The notes: generated by a model from the letters alone, not told the origin. A DNA stretch of 60,767 nt from JBEBBU01 sp041158225 (GCA_041158225.1 JBEBBU010000087.1:1-60767); one strand, 5' to 3'; positions 34,712 through 44,702 are shown, counted from the stretch's first letter. A program made the numbers and translations.

Positions 34712-36751
34712 ATGACACAGCGTAATCTGCTGGTGACCAGCGCTCTTCCCTATGCCAATGGCCCGATCCATCTTGGGCATCTTGTGGAGTATGTGCAGAC
34801 CGATATCTGGGTGCGTTTTCAGCGGCAAAGGGGACATGTCTGTCACTATGTATGTGCCGATGACACCCATGGTACCCCCATCATGCTGCGTGCGGAGAAG
34901 GACGGTATCAGCCCGGAAGCACTCATCGAGCGTGTTCATGGTGAGCATCTCCGCGATTTTACCGGTTTTATGGTGGCGTTTGATCTCTATTACTCGACGC
35001 ATAGTCCAGAGACGCGCGAGATGGCGGAAACCATCTATGGCCGGCTGAAGGCGGCTGATCTCATCCACGCCCGTCCTGTCGAGCAGTATTTCGATCCGGT
35101 CAAGTCCATGTTTCTGCCCGACCGCTTCATCAAGGGTGAATGTCCCAAATGTCATGCCAGGGATCAGTATGGTGATTCCTGTGAGGCCTGTGGCGCCAGT
35201 TACGCGCCCACGGATCTGATTGCGCCATATTCGGCGGTTTCAGGCGCGACACCAGAGCGGCGTGAATCGCTGCACTATTTCTTCCGTCTCGGCGCCTGCG
35301 ATACATTCCTGCGCGAATGGACGCGGGCCGGCCATCTGCAGACCGAGGCGGCCAACAAGCTGGCTGAGTGGCTGGATTCGGGGCTGAACGACTGGGATAT
35401 TTCGCGCGATGCACCTTATTTCGGCTTTGAGATTCCGGATGCGCCTGGCAAGTATTTTTATGTCTGGCTGGATGCGCCTATCGGCTATATGGGCAGTTTC
35501 AGGGCGTTGTGCCAGCGTGACGGGCTGGATTTTGATGCGTGGTGGCGGCCGGATGCCAGTACGGAACTGCATCATTTCATAGGCAAGGACATCCTGTATT
35601 TTCATGCCCTGTTCTGGCCGGCCATGCTGGCCAACAGCCAGTTCCGTACGCCTACCGGTATACACGCCCATGGTTTCCTTACCGTGAATGGCGAAAAGAT
35701 GTCCAAGTCACGGGGAACCTTTATTACTGCACAGAGTTATCTGGACCAGGGCTTGAATCCCGAATGGCTGCGCTACTATTTTGCCTGCAAGCTTAATGGC
35801 AGCATGGAAGACATTGATCTCAATCTTGAGGATTTCGTTTTTCGCGTCAACAGTGATCTGGTCGGCAAATACATCAATATTGCCAGCCGTACCGCTGGCT
35901 TTATCAGCAAGCGCTTTGATGGCGTGCTGGCGGCTGTGAGTGAGGATGATGCCCTGCTGGCTGGATTGCGGGCGGCTGCCGATGAGATTGCGACCCTGTA
36001 TGAAGCGCGGGATTATGCGCGAGCCTTGCGTCGGGTCATGGAGCTTGCTGATGCAGTCAATGTTTTCGTCAACGATGCCAAGCCATGGGAGCTGGCGCGT
36101 CAGGAAGGGCAGGATGACTTGCTGCACGGTATCTGCAGTCTGACGCTGGCGCTGTTCCGTCTTCTGACCATCTATCTCAAACCGGTACTGCCAGGATTGG
36201 CATCAGAGGTCGAGCAGTTTCTGCAGATTGAGCCGCTTGCCTGGTCCGATCTGGCCCATGATTTGCCTGCGGGGCATGTGATCGCGCCTTACCGCCATCT
36301 CATGACGCGTATTGATCCTGCCCAGATGGCTGCGCTGGTGGAGGCTAACCGTCAGCATCTGGAGCCTGCGAAACCGGTGGCCGCTGAGCCGCCAGCTGTA
36401 GCAACCCTTGCTGAACCGCTGGCTGAGACCATAGGCATTGATGATTTCGCACGTGTTGATCTCAGGGTGGCGCGTATTGTCAGTGCCAGCCATGTCGAGG
36501 GGGCAGACAAGCTGCTTCAGCTGACGCTGGATCTTGGAGGAGAAAGCCGCCATGTATTTGCCGGTATCCGTTCGGCCTATGCGCCTGAAGATCTGGTGGG
36601 GCGTCTGACAGTGATGGTGGCCAATCTGGCACCGCGCAAGATGAAGTTTGGCGTATCTGAGGGTATGGTGCTGGCGGCAGGTCCAGGCGGCAAGGAAATC
36701 TTCATCCTTTCTCCTGACAGCGGAGCGCAGCCGGGGATGCGCATCCGCTAG
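34712..36751 (+). CDS. metG: Methionyl-tRNA synthetase
   Basis: Predicted product is 679 residues from ATG 34712, preceded by AAAGGA; ATG 34688 is the alternative. Class I motifs: PYANGPIHLGH (HIGH) and EKMSKSRGT (KMSKS). A four-Cys zinc knuckle appears as CPKCHARDQYGDSCEACG. The C-terminal domain (IDDFARVDLRVARIVSASHVEGADKL...) is the Arc1p/EMAP-II-like tRNA-binding and dimerisation domain. Charges tRNA-Met. Confidence 0.97.
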   Translation: MTQRNLLVTSALPYANGPIHLGHLVEYVQTDIWVRFQRQRGHVCHYVCADDTHGTPIMLRAEKDGISPEALIERVHGEHLRDFTGFMVAFDLYYSTHSPETREMAETIYGRLKAADLIHARPVEQYFDPVKSMFLPDRFIKGECPKCHARDQYGDSCEACGASYAPTDLIAPYSAVSGATPERRESLHYFFRLGACDTFLREWTRAGHLQTEAANKLAEWLDSGLNDWDISRDAPYFGFEIPDAPGKYFYVWLDAPIGYMGSFRALCQRDGLDFDAWWRPDASTELHHFIGKDILYFHALFWPAMLANSQFRTPTGIHAHGFLTVNGEKMSKSRGTFITAQSYLDQGLNPEWLRYYFACKLNGSMEDIDLNLEDFVFRVNSDLVGKYINIASRTAGFISKRFDGVLAAVSEDDALLAGLRAAADEIATLYEARDYARALRRVMELADAVNVFVNDAKPWELARQEGQDDLLHGICSLTLALFRLLTIYLKPVLPGLASEVEQFLQIEPLAWSDLAHDLPAGHVIAPYRHLMTRIDPAQMAALVEANRQHLEPAKPVAAEPPAVATLAEPLAETIGIDDFARVDLRVARIVSASHVEGADKLLQLTLDLGGESRHVFAGIRSAYAPEDLVGRLTVMVANLAPRKMKFGVSEGMVLAAGPGGKEIFILSPDSGAQPGMRIR

Positions 36752-36785
36752 TCTTTTGCGGGAGCCGGGCGGCTCTGCCCGCCAG

Positions 36786-37973
36786 CTACTGGATGCAGCT
36801 GGCAGGAGCGCCGGTGACGGCCAGCAGGCCAGGCAGGTTATTGGCAGCTTTGTTGACCATCAACTGGGCTGTGACCAGACAGGGCACCTGGGCGGCTGGC
36901 AGGGATTTGATGGTGGCGGTCCAGCCGCCAGTACTGCCGGGTTTTACCAGCGCTGTACTCTGACTGAGCGCTACCTGGCTGCCGGTACCAATCTGGATCT
37001 GGCTGCCTGTTGGCAGTTTCTTGCCTTTATTCATGGCAATCGTTCCCTTGACGGTCAGGGTGCTGCTGGCTGCTGTCCAGCTGGCCGAGCTGATACCGAC
37101 ACTCTTGATGGCGGCATTGCTCAGCGCGGGCGGGGTGAATACCTGAATGTTCAGCAGTTGAGTGGTCGAACTGCTGGACAGAGTGCCCGTGCTGCTGTTC
37201 AGATAGCTATCCGTGGCAGTGACTGTGAGATTGTTGCTGCCCAGACTGGCCTGATCCGGTGTCCATGCCAGCGTGGACAGCCAGCTGCCATCTTTCTGCT
37301 GGGCTGGGTTGCTCAGGGTTGAGCCTCTGGGCATAGGCTCAATGGCAAAGCTGATGCTGTTGTTTTCCGGGCTGGTGGCACTTAGGCTGAGGGTGTAGGG
37401 AGTACCCTCAGCCGCAACCTGTGCAGGTATTTTGGTCAGAACAGGTGGCTGATGGGGGCCGAGCGGTATGGAAAGGGATGTCTGGTATGTATTATTTGCG
37501 CCTGCCAATGTGGTAAGGGACATCTGCGATGTATTCAGTGTGCCTGATGACTTGAATGTGGCAGTAAAAGTCAGGTTCTGCGAATAGTTGCTTTTGATGC
37601 CACTGGGCGTCCAGTCCAGCAGCCAGCGTGGACTGGCGTTAGTGCCGGTAGAAGTCAGTGTCAGACCGACTGGTTTCGGATTTACATCCATGGTGACAGT
37701 GTTGTTACTCCATGGATTGGTGATGGCAATATTCATCTGCAGGCGTTGACCTTCCAGCAGGCGGGCGCCGCTGGCAATGGCTGGCCCCTGCATGACCGAT
37801 ATGGAAAACTTTGGGGTGGCTGTAGCAGTACTGCCAGGACCACTGATTCTGGTAGCAGCGGTGACGCCATCAATGACTTCAATGCCAGCTGTCTTAGCCA
37901 GGATGTAGAGTGCAATAGAGCCCAGTAGAACAGGGACGCATGGTGCGGTCATACGCTTGCAGTTTGAAATCAT
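36786..37973 (-). CDS. Exported Ig-like repeat protein of unknown function
   Basis: Predicted product is 395 residues. ATG 37973 follows GGAG by 5 bases. An N-terminal hydrophobic segment (VPVLLGSIALYILAKTAG) acts as signal or anchor. The middle has two putative Ig/cadherin-like modules marked by WTP: one ending RWLLDWTPSG, the next PPVLTKIPAQVAAEGTPYTLSLSAT...LAWTPDQASLG. A distinct C-terminal module (about 305-395) has a patterned SASWTAASSTLTVKGTI...GGWTATI and two Cys in VPC and APASC that may pair. Probably surface or periplasmic. Flanked by metG and prmC and not part of their functions. Confidence 0.65.
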   Translation of the reverse strand: MISNCKRMTAPCVPVLLGSIALYILAKTAGIEVIDGVTAATRISGPGSTATATPKFSISVMQGPAIASGARLLEGQRLQMNIAITNPWSNNTVTMDVNPKPVGLTLTSTGTNASPRWLLDWTPSGIKSNYSQNLTFTATFKSSGTLNTSQMSLTTLAGANNTYQTSLSIPLGPHQPPVLTKIPAQVAAEGTPYTLSLSATSPENNSISFAIEPMPRGSTLSNPAQQKDGSWLSTLAWTPDQASLGSNNLTVTATDSYLNSSTGTLSSSSTTQLLNIQVFTPPALSNAAIKSVGISSASWTAASSTLTVKGTIAMNKGKKLPTGSQIQIGTGSQVALSQSTALVKPGSTGGWTATIKSLPAAQVPCLVTAQLMVNKAANNLPGLLAVTGAPASCIQ

Positions 37974-38064
37974 GAGGACTCCAGTAATGATCAGGTGTTT
38001 TTCCCTGCGGTGACCGGTCATAGGGAGGGATATGGTGTGTGTAGCGGCAGAAACGGTTGGGGAT

Positions 38065-38928
38065 TTAGCCTGTTTTCTGTCCTGCAGTCACCCGCATCAT
38101 ACCCCCCAGATCGCGCTGCTGTGTGATGGCGGAGTAGCCATGCATGGCAAACAGCGCAGCTACGTCATCGCCCTGATCGTAGCCGTGCTCGACCAGTAGC
38201 CAGCCCTGTGGCTTGAGGTGGTGTTGGGCTGTGGCAGTCAGCTGGCGCATGGCATCCAGTCCATCAGGGCCACTGGCCAGGGCATGCAGGGGTTCAAAGC
38301 GCAGGTCGCCCTGTGCCAGATGAGGATCGTTGTCTGCCAGATAGGGCGGGTTGGACAGGATCAGGTCAAACTGTGCCCTGGCGCCCAGCGCACGCATCCA
38401 GTCCGAGGCCAGCCACATGATCTTCGCGCCCAGTTGCCGCGCATTGTCACGGGCAACCTGCAGTGACGGCCAGCTGATGTCTGCTGCATAGACACAGGCG
38501 TTCGGGCATTCCAGCGCCAGGGTGATGGCCAGGATGCCGCTGCCGGTACCCAGATCAAGTACATCGCAGGGTTGTTGCCGATCCAGGCGCAGCAGCGCTT
38601 CCTCCACCAGACATTCACTGTCAGGCCGGGGAATGAGGGTATCACTGGTGACACTGAAACTGCGTGACCAGAATTCCCGCTGGCCCAGCAGATAGGCGAC
38701 AGGCTGCCCCTGCAGACGCTGATCCAGCAGGTCATGAAATGCTTTCTGCTGTGCTGGTTGCAGGAGACGTTCAGGCCAGGTTCTCAGCTGGCTGCGGCTG
38801 GCGCCAGTCACCCGCATCAGTAGCAGTTCGCTGTCCAGTCGCGCCGTATCGCTGACAGGCGCCAGTAACCGGTAGCCATAAGCCAGATTTTCTCCCCAGC
38901 TGGCCGCCTCTGGTTCAGACTGACGCAT
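38065..38928 (-). CDS. prmC: Peptide chain release factor N5-glutamine methyltransferase
   Basis: Predicted product is 287 residues. SAM site VLDLGTGSGILAITLAL and the substrate-glutamine motif LSNPPYLADND are typical. It methylates the Gln of the GGQ motif in RF1/RF2. Lies 2 bases after lolB on the minus strand, not after prfA as in E. coli. Confidence 0.96.
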   Translation of the reverse strand: MRQSEPEAASWGENLAYGYRLLAPVSDTARLDSELLLMRVTGASRSQLRTWPERLLQPAQQKAFHDLLDQRLQGQPVAYLLGQREFWSRSFSVTSDTLIPRPDSECLVEEALLRLDRQQPCDVLDLGTGSGILAITLALECPNACVYAADISWPSLQVARDNARQLGAKIMWLASDWMRALGARAQFDLILSNPPYLADNDPHLAQGDLRFEPLHALASGPDGLDAMRQLTATAQHHLKPQGWLLVEHGYDQGDDVAALFAMHGYSAITQQRDLGGMMRVTAGQKTG

Positions 38929-38930
38929 CG

Positions 38931-39530
38931 TCAGTGTGTCGTATCAGGTACGGCATGCCATGCATCCAGTACCCATTTCAGGCGGAGGTCATGACCTTCA
39001 GCGCTGAGTTTATGTGGCAGATGAAAAGGGCTGCCTTCAACCTGTTCATAGCGCTCGAACTGCAGTGTCCAGCCATCCTGGTTCAGGGATTGCAACTGGC
39101 CATCCGCTGTGAGTGTCGAGTGGGTTCCCGGATTTCGTGGATCGGCCTGACCAAGCATCCAGTGATGCAGCGCCTGCAAGGGGAGGGTATAACCAAGGCG
39201 ATCCCGCAACAGCGCATCCGGGTCGTGGGCTACCGTGACTTTGCCCTCACCTTCGTTGAGGTAGAGCAGATCGGACTGGATGATGATAGATACCATCCCC
39301 TGATTCAGTGGACCGCTCAGACGCAGCTTCTCCTGTGGGCCATCGTGTTCCCAATAGACATTCGCCTGCCAGCCGTCCTGAGCGGAACGCAGGGCAATCC
39401 TGCCTTCCATGATCCAGTGCCGTATCTGTCCTGGATCATGTGCTGAGGGTGCTGTCGCCTGCATGGGGGGGGTAGAGGCACAGGCGGTCAACAGTAGGGC
39501 GGCCGCCCATGGGGTCAGTCTGAGTATCAT
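38931..39530 (-). CDS. lolB: Outer-membrane lipoprotein LolB
   Basis: Predicted product is 199 residues from ATG 39530; TTG 39536 is an alternative. Signal ends at LLLTAC (lipobox LTAC). HWIMEGRIALRS and WQANVYWEHDGPQEKLRLSGPLNQGMV match LolB. It inserts lipoproteins from LolA into the outer membrane. Follows a TPR lipoprotein gene by 14 bases. Confidence 0.94.
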   Translation of the reverse strand: MILRLTPWAAALLLTACASTPPMQATAPSAHDPGQIRHWIMEGRIALRSAQDGWQANVYWEHDGPQEKLRLSGPLNQGMVSIIIQSDLLYLNEGEGKVTVAHDPDALLRDRLGYTLPLQALHHWMLGQADPRNPGTHSTLTADGQLQSLNQDGWTLQFERYEQVEGSPFHLPHKLSAEGHDLRLKWVLDAWHAVPDTTH

Positions 39531-39544
39531 GCGCAAGGGTAAGC

Positions 39545-41302
39545 TCAGGGATGAAGTTCAGGATGGGCCTGCAGCAGTCGCCGCAAATGTTCGTTATCTG
39601 GATCCTTGCGCCGCATGCTGTTGACGATTTCAAGGGCATCTGCAGTTTTTTCCTGTTTGAGCAGAACCTCAACCAGATGGGCGCCAATTTCAGCATCACC
39701 GGTTTTCTGCCATGCGCGGCGCAGGTATTGCTCAGCCTCTGCGTAATGCTCCATACGAAATTCAAGCCATCCGTAGCTATCTTCAAAGGCTGCATCATCC
39801 GGTTTCAGTGATAGCGCCTTTTTCAGTAATTCGCTGGCTTCATCAAGATGGCTGTTATGATCTGCCAGCGTGTAACCCAGTGCATTCATGGCGGCAGGAT
39901 CATCCGGTTTCATCCTGAGTACGGTACGCAGATCGGCTTCTGCAGTGTCCAGTCTGCCCAGTTGCTCGGCTACCAGCGCTCTTGCGTAGAAAAGGTCGGC
40001 CTGGGCAGGAAATGCCTGAATGGCATCATTCAGCAGTTCAAAAGCAGCCAGGTAGTCGTGGCTTCTTGAGAGCATCTCGGCTTCCAGCAGGAAGAATTTC
40101 AATGCTTCCTTTGGGTAGTTGCTGCGGGCATTGGCCATACGCGCCCGTGCATCAGCCAGCTGGTTCTGGGCAATTCTCGCAGTGATGGCGTTGACTCTGG
40201 CTTCAAACTCGAGTGTCCCTCCGCTGACCCTGTCGAACCAGCGTACCGCATCGTCAATACGTCCGCGTTTCAGATCCAGCAGGCCAAGGTAGAATGCTGC
40301 CTGCTGTGCTCCCTGTGATTCATGCGAAAGTTTTTCCAGAATCTGGTAAGCCGAATCTTCCCGGCCTGTTTCCATGTCGATAAGCGCCAGGCCGAAGCGG
40401 GCGTCATGATTTTTGGGATCGCTGGCCAGAATGAGTTCCATCTGTTTGCGAGCGCCGTCAATGTCTCCAGATTTGGCGAGATACTGCGAATAGACCATGT
40501 GCAGGCGCGCATTGTGCGGGTCTTTCCTGATGGCATCCTGCAGGCTGCGACGGTTGTCCGGACTGTCGCCCGCACGTGAAAGCAGTTCCACCTGCAGCAG
40601 TCGTGCGCGCCTGTTTTCAGGCGCGAGCTGGAGTGCGCGATCTGTCTCGTGGAGCGCAATCGAAAACTGGCGCTGGTCGCCGGCTACCAGTGCGTATGCC
40701 AGATGTGATTCTGCCAGCGTCGGCCGTCTCTGGGCCAGGCCCTGCATCAGTTGCATGGCATCGGCCGGCTCAACATCATTCTCAAGCGCCTTGATCAGGT
40801 CGATCAGGCCGGTCTCGAGTTCGGCAGGGGGCGTATGGTTGACAATGAACAGCAAGGCATCCAAGGCTGCGCCATGCTGTGCATTGCGCAGGTAGGTGAT
40901 GACGCCGAGACGATGTGCGGCCAGATCATCAGGAGACATTTTCAGCCAGATGTTCAAGGCTTCCAGCGCTTCGGGATATTTTTTCAGATAAAGTGCTATC
41001 TGGGTGCAACGCGCCGCTGTCATGGCATCAGGATGCAGTTGCAGTAGCTGCCTGTACTGGGTGAATGCGGTTTCAAGCTGCCCCTCCTGGCCAGCAAGCT
41101 CCGCGCTCAGTATGAGATAGAGCCCGTCGCTGAAAGCCTGTTCAGCCTTGCCCGGGATACGGGTTGAGATGCGGGTGTCCGCATCTTCGGCCAGTACCAT
41201 GCCCGGATCAGATGCGCAGGATGAGAGCACAAGTGCCGTCAGTAGCCAGCCACAGCTTCGCAGCTTTCTGGAATGATGGGGTCTAGACAAGACTGCATCC
41301 AC
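39545..41302 (-). CDS. TPR-repeat lipoprotein upstream of lolB
   Basis: Predicted product is 585 residues from GTG 41302; the frame stays open to 41395 and TTG 41290 is also possible. The signal ends at VLSSC (Cys29). Nearly all of the rest is helical repeats of the TPR type, clearest in ALGYTLADHNSHLDEASELLKKALSLKPDD and the following repeat. A TPR protein next to lolB is common in beta- and gammaproteobacteria. Partner proteins unknown. Divergent from hemA. Confidence 0.85.
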   Translation of the reverse strand: MDAVLSRPHHSRKLRSCGWLLTALVLSSCASDPGMVLAEDADTRISTRIPGKAEQAFSDGLYLILSAELAGQEGQLETAFTQYRQLLQLHPDAMTAARCTQIALYLKKYPEALEALNIWLKMSPDDLAAHRLGVITYLRNAQHGAALDALLFIVNHTPPAELETGLIDLIKALENDVEPADAMQLMQGLAQRRPTLAESHLAYALVAGDQRQFSIALHETDRALQLAPENRRARLLQVELLSRAGDSPDNRRSLQDAIRKDPHNARLHMVYSQYLAKSGDIDGARKQMELILASDPKNHDARFGLALIDMETGREDSAYQILEKLSHESQGAQQAAFYLGLLDLKRGRIDDAVRWFDRVSGGTLEFEARVNAITARIAQNQLADARARMANARSNYPKEALKFFLLEAEMLSRSHDYLAAFELLNDAIQAFPAQADLFYARALVAEQLGRLDTAEADLRTVLRMKPDDPAAMNALGYTLADHNSHLDEASELLKKALSLKPDDAAFEDSYGWLEFRMEHYAEAEQYLRRAWQKTGDAEIGAHLVEVLLKQEKTADALEIVNSMRRKDPDNEHLRRLLQAHPELHP

Positions 41303-41384
41303 CTTGAATCGGTTAATATCCTGGCTATTCTGCCATATCTTGCCGCTCAAACGACGGGTCCTTTCTGTATGCGTACACATAAAA

Positions 41385-41414
41385 TTGGAATACACTGCCC
41401 AAATTCCTTAGAAT
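41385..41414 (+). promoter_or_regulatory. Sigma-70-type promoter of the hemA-prfA-ispE operon
   Basis: TTGGAA (41385-41390), 18-base spacer, TAGAAT (41409-41414). Start near 41421, about 42 bases before hemA. Confidence 0.55.
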
Positions 41415-41462
41415 GGTGCAGGTATATCACTGGTCATTCATCCTGAACAAGCTTATCAAGGC

Positions 41463-42740
41463 ATGTCCATACTTGCGCTAGGCCTCAATCACAAGACTGC
41501 TCCCGTGCATATCCGCGAGCGGTTTGCGTTCCCGAATCATGAGTTACGGGATGTGTTGCGTGGCCTGACCCATGCCAGCGGACTTGGCGAACTGGCGATA
41601 CTTTCGACCTGTAACCGCACCGAAATCTACTGTGGTGGACAGGATGCGCCGGGGCAGGATCGTGCTTTCATCCTGCTGGACTGGCTGGCGCAGCGCCAGT
41701 CATTACCTCCTGGCGATTTACAGCCTTATCTTTACCTGCACCGTGATGCCGCGACAATACGCCATATCTTCAGGGTTGCATCAGGTCTGGATTCTCTGGT
41801 GCTGGGTGAGCCACAGATACTGGGACAGATGAAGGCGGCCTATCAGGAGGCCTCAGATGCCGGAACGCTGGGAAAGGTACTCGCCCGCCTGTTTCAACAT
41901 ACCTTCAGTGCTGCGAAGAAAGTCAGGACGGATACGGCTATTGGCAGCAGCCCGGTTTCAGTGGCCTTTGCTGCCGTCAGGCTTGCCCAGCGCATCTTTG
42001 ACAGTCTGAAAACGCAGACCGTGGTGCTGGTAGGGGCTGGTGAGACCATGGAGCTGACTGCGCGTCATTTTGCGGAGCAGGGTATTGGCGAGCTGATTGT
42101 GGCCAACCGCACCTATGACCGTGCGCATCTGCTGGCTTCCCGTCACGGCGGTTTTGCCATCAGCCTGGAAGAACTGCCGAGGCATCTCGCTCGTGCCGAT
42201 ATCGTCGTGACCGCAACGGGTAGCGCGTGTCCCATTATTGGCAAGGGTAGTGTCGAGAGTGCGCTGCGTATCCGCCGTCACAAGCCGATGCTCCTTGTCG
42301 ATCTTGCAGTGCCGCGCGATATCGAGCCTGAGGTGGCCCAGTTGAGGGATGTCTACCTCTATACTGTTGATGATCTGCACTCGACGGTGGAGGAGGGACT
42401 CCGTTCGCGTCAGGAAGCAGCAAAACAGGCAGAAGAAATCATAGACACTGAAGTTGAGCATTTCCTGTCCTGGATGCGGGTGCAGGATATGGCAGGTACC
42501 CTGCTGGAGATGCGCAACCAGGCGGAGCAACTACGCTGTGTCTCGCTGGAAAAAGCGGTGCGTGCGCTCAGGGCGGGTGCCGATGCCGAGGAGATCCTGG
42601 AAGCTCTGTCTCGACAGTTGACCAACAGGCTTATGCATCTGCCCAGCGCGGGTATACGTCAGGCCTGTATGGATGAGCGTTATGACCTGGTGGCGGCCGC
42701 CCGTGAACTCTTTCAGATCAAGGATAACGACAGCGCGTGA
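41463..42740 (+). CDS. hemA: Glutamyl-tRNA reductase
   Basis: Predicted product is 425 residues. LGLNHKTAPVHIRERFAF and the catalytic Cys in ILSTCNRTEIY are diagnostic; LVLGEPQILGQMKAAYQEA and the NADPH site VVLVGAGETMELTARHF follow. First committed step of the C5 haem pathway. The stop overlaps the prfA GTG as GTGA. Confidence 0.98.
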   Translation: MSILALGLNHKTAPVHIRERFAFPNHELRDVLRGLTHASGLGELAILSTCNRTEIYCGGQDAPGQDRAFILLDWLAQRQSLPPGDLQPYLYLHRDAATIRHIFRVASGLDSLVLGEPQILGQMKAAYQEASDAGTLGKVLARLFQHTFSAAKKVRTDTAIGSSPVSVAFAAVRLAQRIFDSLKTQTVVLVGAGETMELTARHFAEQGIGELIVANRTYDRAHLLASRHGGFAISLEELPRHLARADIVVTATGSACPIIGKGSVESALRIRRHKPMLLVDLAVPRDIEPEVAQLRDVYLYTVDDLHSTVEEGLRSRQEAAKQAEEIIDTEVEHFLSWMRVQDMAGTLLEMRNQAEQLRCVSLEKAVRALRAGADAEEILEALSRQLTNRLMHLPSAGIRQACMDERYDLVAAARELFQIKDNDSA

Positions 42741-43822
42741 AGGCTTCCATTCAAACCAAACTGGATCTGCTGTGCCAGAGGCACGAGGAAATTACGGTAC
42801 TGCTGGCTCAGCCTGAAATTCAGGGCGACCAGGATAAATTCCGTTCTCTGAGCAGGGAGTATGCCCAGCTATCTCCTGTGGTGGCCTGCTTTCTGCGCTA
42901 TCGGGAAGCCAGTGATGCCCGGATTTTTGCAGAAGCTCTGATGCAGGATGCTGATCCTGATGTCCGCGCCATGGCGCGGGATGAAATGCTGGCATCCCAG
43001 ACGCTTGCAGAACAGCTCGCCCAGGAATTGCAGATACTGCTGCTGCCGCGTGATCCGAACGATGAGCGTAATATTTTTCTTGAAGTCAGGGCTGGAACAG
43101 GAGGGGCTGAGGCGGCACTGTTTGCGGGTGATCTCAGCAGAATGTATGCCCGTTATGCGGAAAATATGGGATGGCGTACCGAGATTGTCAGCGAAAGCCC
43201 GGGTGAACATGGAGGATTCAAGGAAATCGTCATGCGCGTCATGGGTAATGATGTCTATTCGCGACTCAAGTTTGAATCCGGCGCACATCGTGTGCAGCGC
43301 GTACCTGAAACCGAGGCTCAGGGACGTATCCATACCTCGGCCTGTACCGTTGCCATCCTGCCTGAAGTGGATGAGGTCGAAATCGATATCAATCCTGCGG
43401 ATCTGAGGGTTGATACCTACAGGGCGTCTGGCGCCGGAGGCCAGCACGTCAACCGTACCGATTCAGCCATACGCATCACACATCTGCCGACAGGTATCGT
43501 TGTCGAGTGTCAGGATGAGCGTTCCCAGCACAAGAACAGGGCGCGTGCCATGTCTCTGCTGCAGAGTCGTATTCTGGCGGCGGAGCAGGAAAAACAGAGT
43601 GCAGAGATTGCAGCTGCCCGTAAACTGCAGGTTGGCAGTGGGGACCGTTCCGAGCGTATCCGTACCTACAATTTTCCTCAGGGTCGGCTGACTGACCACA
43701 GGATCAATCTGACGCTTTACCGGCTGGAGGCTATCATGCAGGGTGAACTGGATGCTGTGATCAATCCACTGATTGCCGAGCATCAGGCAGATCTTCTGGC
43801 ACAACTGGCAGAGGAGGCATGA
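42737..43822 (+). CDS. prfA: Peptide chain release factor 1
   Basis: Predicted product is 361 residues with a GTG start. The stop-recognition tripeptide is PET (RVPETEAQGRIHTSAC), one of the RF1 PxT forms. GAGGQHVN has the GGQ motif that triggers peptide release. It reads UAA and UAG. It overlaps hemA and ispE by 4 bases each, and its modifier prmC lies in the divergent operon. Confidence 0.98.
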   Translation: MKASIQTKLDLLCQRHEEITVLLAQPEIQGDQDKFRSLSREYAQLSPVVACFLRYREASDARIFAEALMQDADPDVRAMARDEMLASQTLAEQLAQELQILLLPRDPNDERNIFLEVRAGTGGAEAALFAGDLSRMYARYAENMGWRTEIVSESPGEHGGFKEIVMRVMGNDVYSRLKFESGAHRVQRVPETEAQGRIHTSACTVAILPEVDEVEIDINPADLRVDTYRASGAGGQHVNRTDSAIRITHLPTGIVVECQDERSQHKNRARAMSLLQSRILAAEQEKQSAEIAAARKLQVGSGDRSERIRTYNFPQGRLTDHRINLTLYRLEAIMQGELDAVINPLIAEHQADLLAQLAEEA

Positions 43823-44697
43823 CCGTGTCAGTTCTTGATAACAGCGCCTTGCGCCTGCCCGCGCCAGCCAAGATCAATCTGACCCTGCGCATTATCCGCA
43901 GAAGGGATGATGGCTACCATGAACTGCAAACGGTATTCCAGTTTCTGGACTGGTGTGACTGGCTGGAGTTTGAGTCTGCTGATGACGGCATCATTCATCT
44001 GCTGACTCCGATTGAGGGGCTGGCCACTGAACAGGATCTTACCTGGCGTGCTGCCCGACTATTGCAGGAACACTGCGGGTGTAAGCTGGGAGTGCGTATC
44101 CGCCTTGAAAAGCATCTCCCCATGGGGGGAGGTATCGGTGGCGGGAGTTCTGATGCAGCGACTACACTGGTGGCGCTTAATCACCTCTGGGCGCTGGGTC
44201 TCAGTGTGGAAGAGCTGCGTATACTCGGGCTCCGGCTTGGCGCGGATGTGCCGGTGTTCATTTTTGGACAGTCAGCCTGGGCTGAAGGTGTCGGCGAGGC
44301 GCTGGTGCCCATGCCGGAACTGCCAGAGCCATGGTATGTTGTACTCAAGCCTGACTGTCATGTGCCTACCGCTGAAATTTTCAATGCGCCTGAATTGACG
44401 AGAAATCATGCGCCGATTACAATGCGCGACTACCTTGAGGGAAGTCATGAAAACCACTGTGTTGATGTGGTCTGTGCAAGATACCCTGAGGTGGGCAACG
44501 CCATGTCTGGACTGAGCGCTGTTGCAGGTCATGCACGCCTCACTGGAACAGGTGCGTGTATCTACTCTGTTCATGCTACCCGGCAGGAAGCACAATCTGT
44601 TTTCCAGAAGCTGGATCCAGTCTGGCAGTGCAGGGCCAGGGTAACACAGGGATTGAACAGATCCCCGCTCTGGCAGGTGCTGGACAGTTGTACATAA
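43819..44697 (+). CDS. ispE: 4-diphosphocytidyl-2-C-methyl-D-erythritol kinase
   Basis: Predicted product is 292 residues. LPAPAKINLTLRI and the GHMP kinase ATP loop PMGGGIGGGSSDAATTL are diagnostic. It acts in the MEP isoprenoid pathway. Begins within the prfA stop (ATGA). In E. coli ispE follows lolB; here it follows prfA. Confidence 0.97.
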   Translation: MTVSVLDNSALRLPAPAKINLTLRIIRRRDDGYHELQTVFQFLDWCDWLEFESADDGIIHLLTPIEGLATEQDLTWRAARLLQEHCGCKLGVRIRLEKHLPMGGGIGGGSSDAATTLVALNHLWALGLSVEELRILGLRLGADVPVFIFGQSAWAEGVGEALVPMPELPEPWYVVLKPDCHVPTAEIFNAPELTRNHAPITMRDYLEGSHENHCVDVVCARYPEVGNAMSGLSAVAGHARLTGTGACIYSVHATRQEAQSVFQKLDPVWQCRARVTQGLNRSPLWQVLDSCT

Positions 44698-44702
44698 TTT
44701 GA

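Noticed and set aside
43270..43340. PET in place of the E. coli PAT tripeptide in release factor 1
   Set aside because: Variation at the middle position of PxT is normal in RF1 and does not suggest changed stop-codon reading.
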